The notes under the pieces are model-generated. The model was not told where the DNA came from, ran no database searches, and saw only the letters and a program-made list of their open reading frames with translations. Position numbers and translations under genes: made by a program. This document shows positions 63,891-64,000 of a stretch of DNA of 64,000 bases, one piece after another. Within the stretch, counting starts at the first letter, position 1. Each line of letters opens with the position of its first letter. The DNA comes from Ruegeria sp. ANG-R (GTDB lineage Bacteria; Pseudomonadota; Alphaproteobacteria; Rhodobacterales; Rhodobacteraceae), in contig NZ_JWLJ01000001.1 of assembly GCF_000813985.1 (NCBI RefSeq), positions 248,001 through 312,000 of the forward strand. The letters run 5' to 3'.

Positions 63891-64000
63891 TGGACAATAT
63901 CCTATCTATTGTCACCTTCATCCCCGCCATCGCAGCAGGCATTCTGGCGCTGTTTCTGCATGGCGAGGACGTCGCCGCGCAGCGCAATGCCAAATGGGTT
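63890..64000 (+). CDS. nuoM: NADH-quinone oxidoreductase subunit M, 5' end only
   Basis: Only the first 37 codons are inside the window, reading [20 protein letters not shown] then a polar [15 protein letters not shown]. This is the first membrane helix and loop of the NuoM antiporter-like subunit. It starts by TAATG overlap with nuoL. Identification rests on operon order and this segment. Confidence 0.85.
   Translation, partial: MDNILSIVTFIPAIAAGILALFLHGEDVAAQRNAKWV

Overview
The window looks like chromosomal DNA from a Roseobacter-group alphaproteobacterium (Rhodobacterales, Ruegeria-like). I base this on moderately high GC, dense codirectional operons with 1-4 base stop/start overlaps, and a Rhodobacter-type nuo operon whose complex I genes are interrupted by small passenger genes. 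Other supports are a pntAB transhydrogenase, a malate synthase G next to a GlcG-like protein, and families typical of marine Rhodobacteraceae. I saw no rRNA, tRNA, CRISPR array, transposase or phage gene. No gap between genes exceeds about 290 bases. The assignment is inference from gene content; nothing was searched.

Layout. 1-5.4 kb: 5' part of pepN (minus, cut by the left edge), then glcB, a GlcG/HbpS-like gene and a class I glutamine amidotransferase. 5.4-10 kb: an IorAB-type molybdenum hydroxylase pair under a divergent TetR regulator with a symmetric operator region, then kynureninase. 10.2-16.9 kb: a small methyltransferase, pntAB with a strong terminator, a VOC protein, a DUF3422 protein and an MFS transporter. 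16.9-27.5 kb: an oligopeptide ABC transporter (binding protein and two permeases on minus, double ATPase on plus), followed by an ArgE-like deacetylase and three tandem M20 amidohydrolase paralogues. 27.6-36.3 kb: housekeeping genes waaA, moaA, alkD-like, glmS, glmU, gph and a DegT-family aminotransferase.

36.4-47.6 kb: leucine/isovalerate catabolism (ivd, acyl-CoA synthetase, mccB, mccA, mvaB, methylglutaconyl-CoA hydratase) with passengers (LprI-like, ASCH, GST) and an inverted SAM methyltransferase. The methyltransferase is flanked by a diverged vestige of the mccB 3' end. ivd and the synthetase are separated by a minus-strand ompW with an FNR-like box.

47.8-64 kb: nuoA to the start of nuoM. 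At least ten extra reading frames lie between nuo genes, mostly translationally coupled. Among them are two very short frames (57 and 41 codons) chained by 1-base overlaps between nuoC and nuoD, a TM/coiled-coil protein, MAPEG, DUF3291, a lipoprotein, a carboxymuconolactone-decarboxylase-family protein and a DUF4262-like protein. NuoE carries a C-terminal helix-hairpin-helix-like extension and NuoL a histidine-rich insert. These passengers are the best candidates here for undescribed accessory or assembly functions of bacterial complex I.

The genes fit a heterotrophic, respiring bacterium. Peptides or acylated amino acids are imported and deacylated; leucine is oxidised to acetyl-CoA and acetoacetate; the glyoxylate shunt (GlcB) conserves carbon; complex I and transhydrogenase balance NADH and NADPH. 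A three-copy intergenic element (GC-rich hairpin followed by a GGATATTT..GGCCAGATGAA core) lies after glcB, pntB and the M20 cluster.
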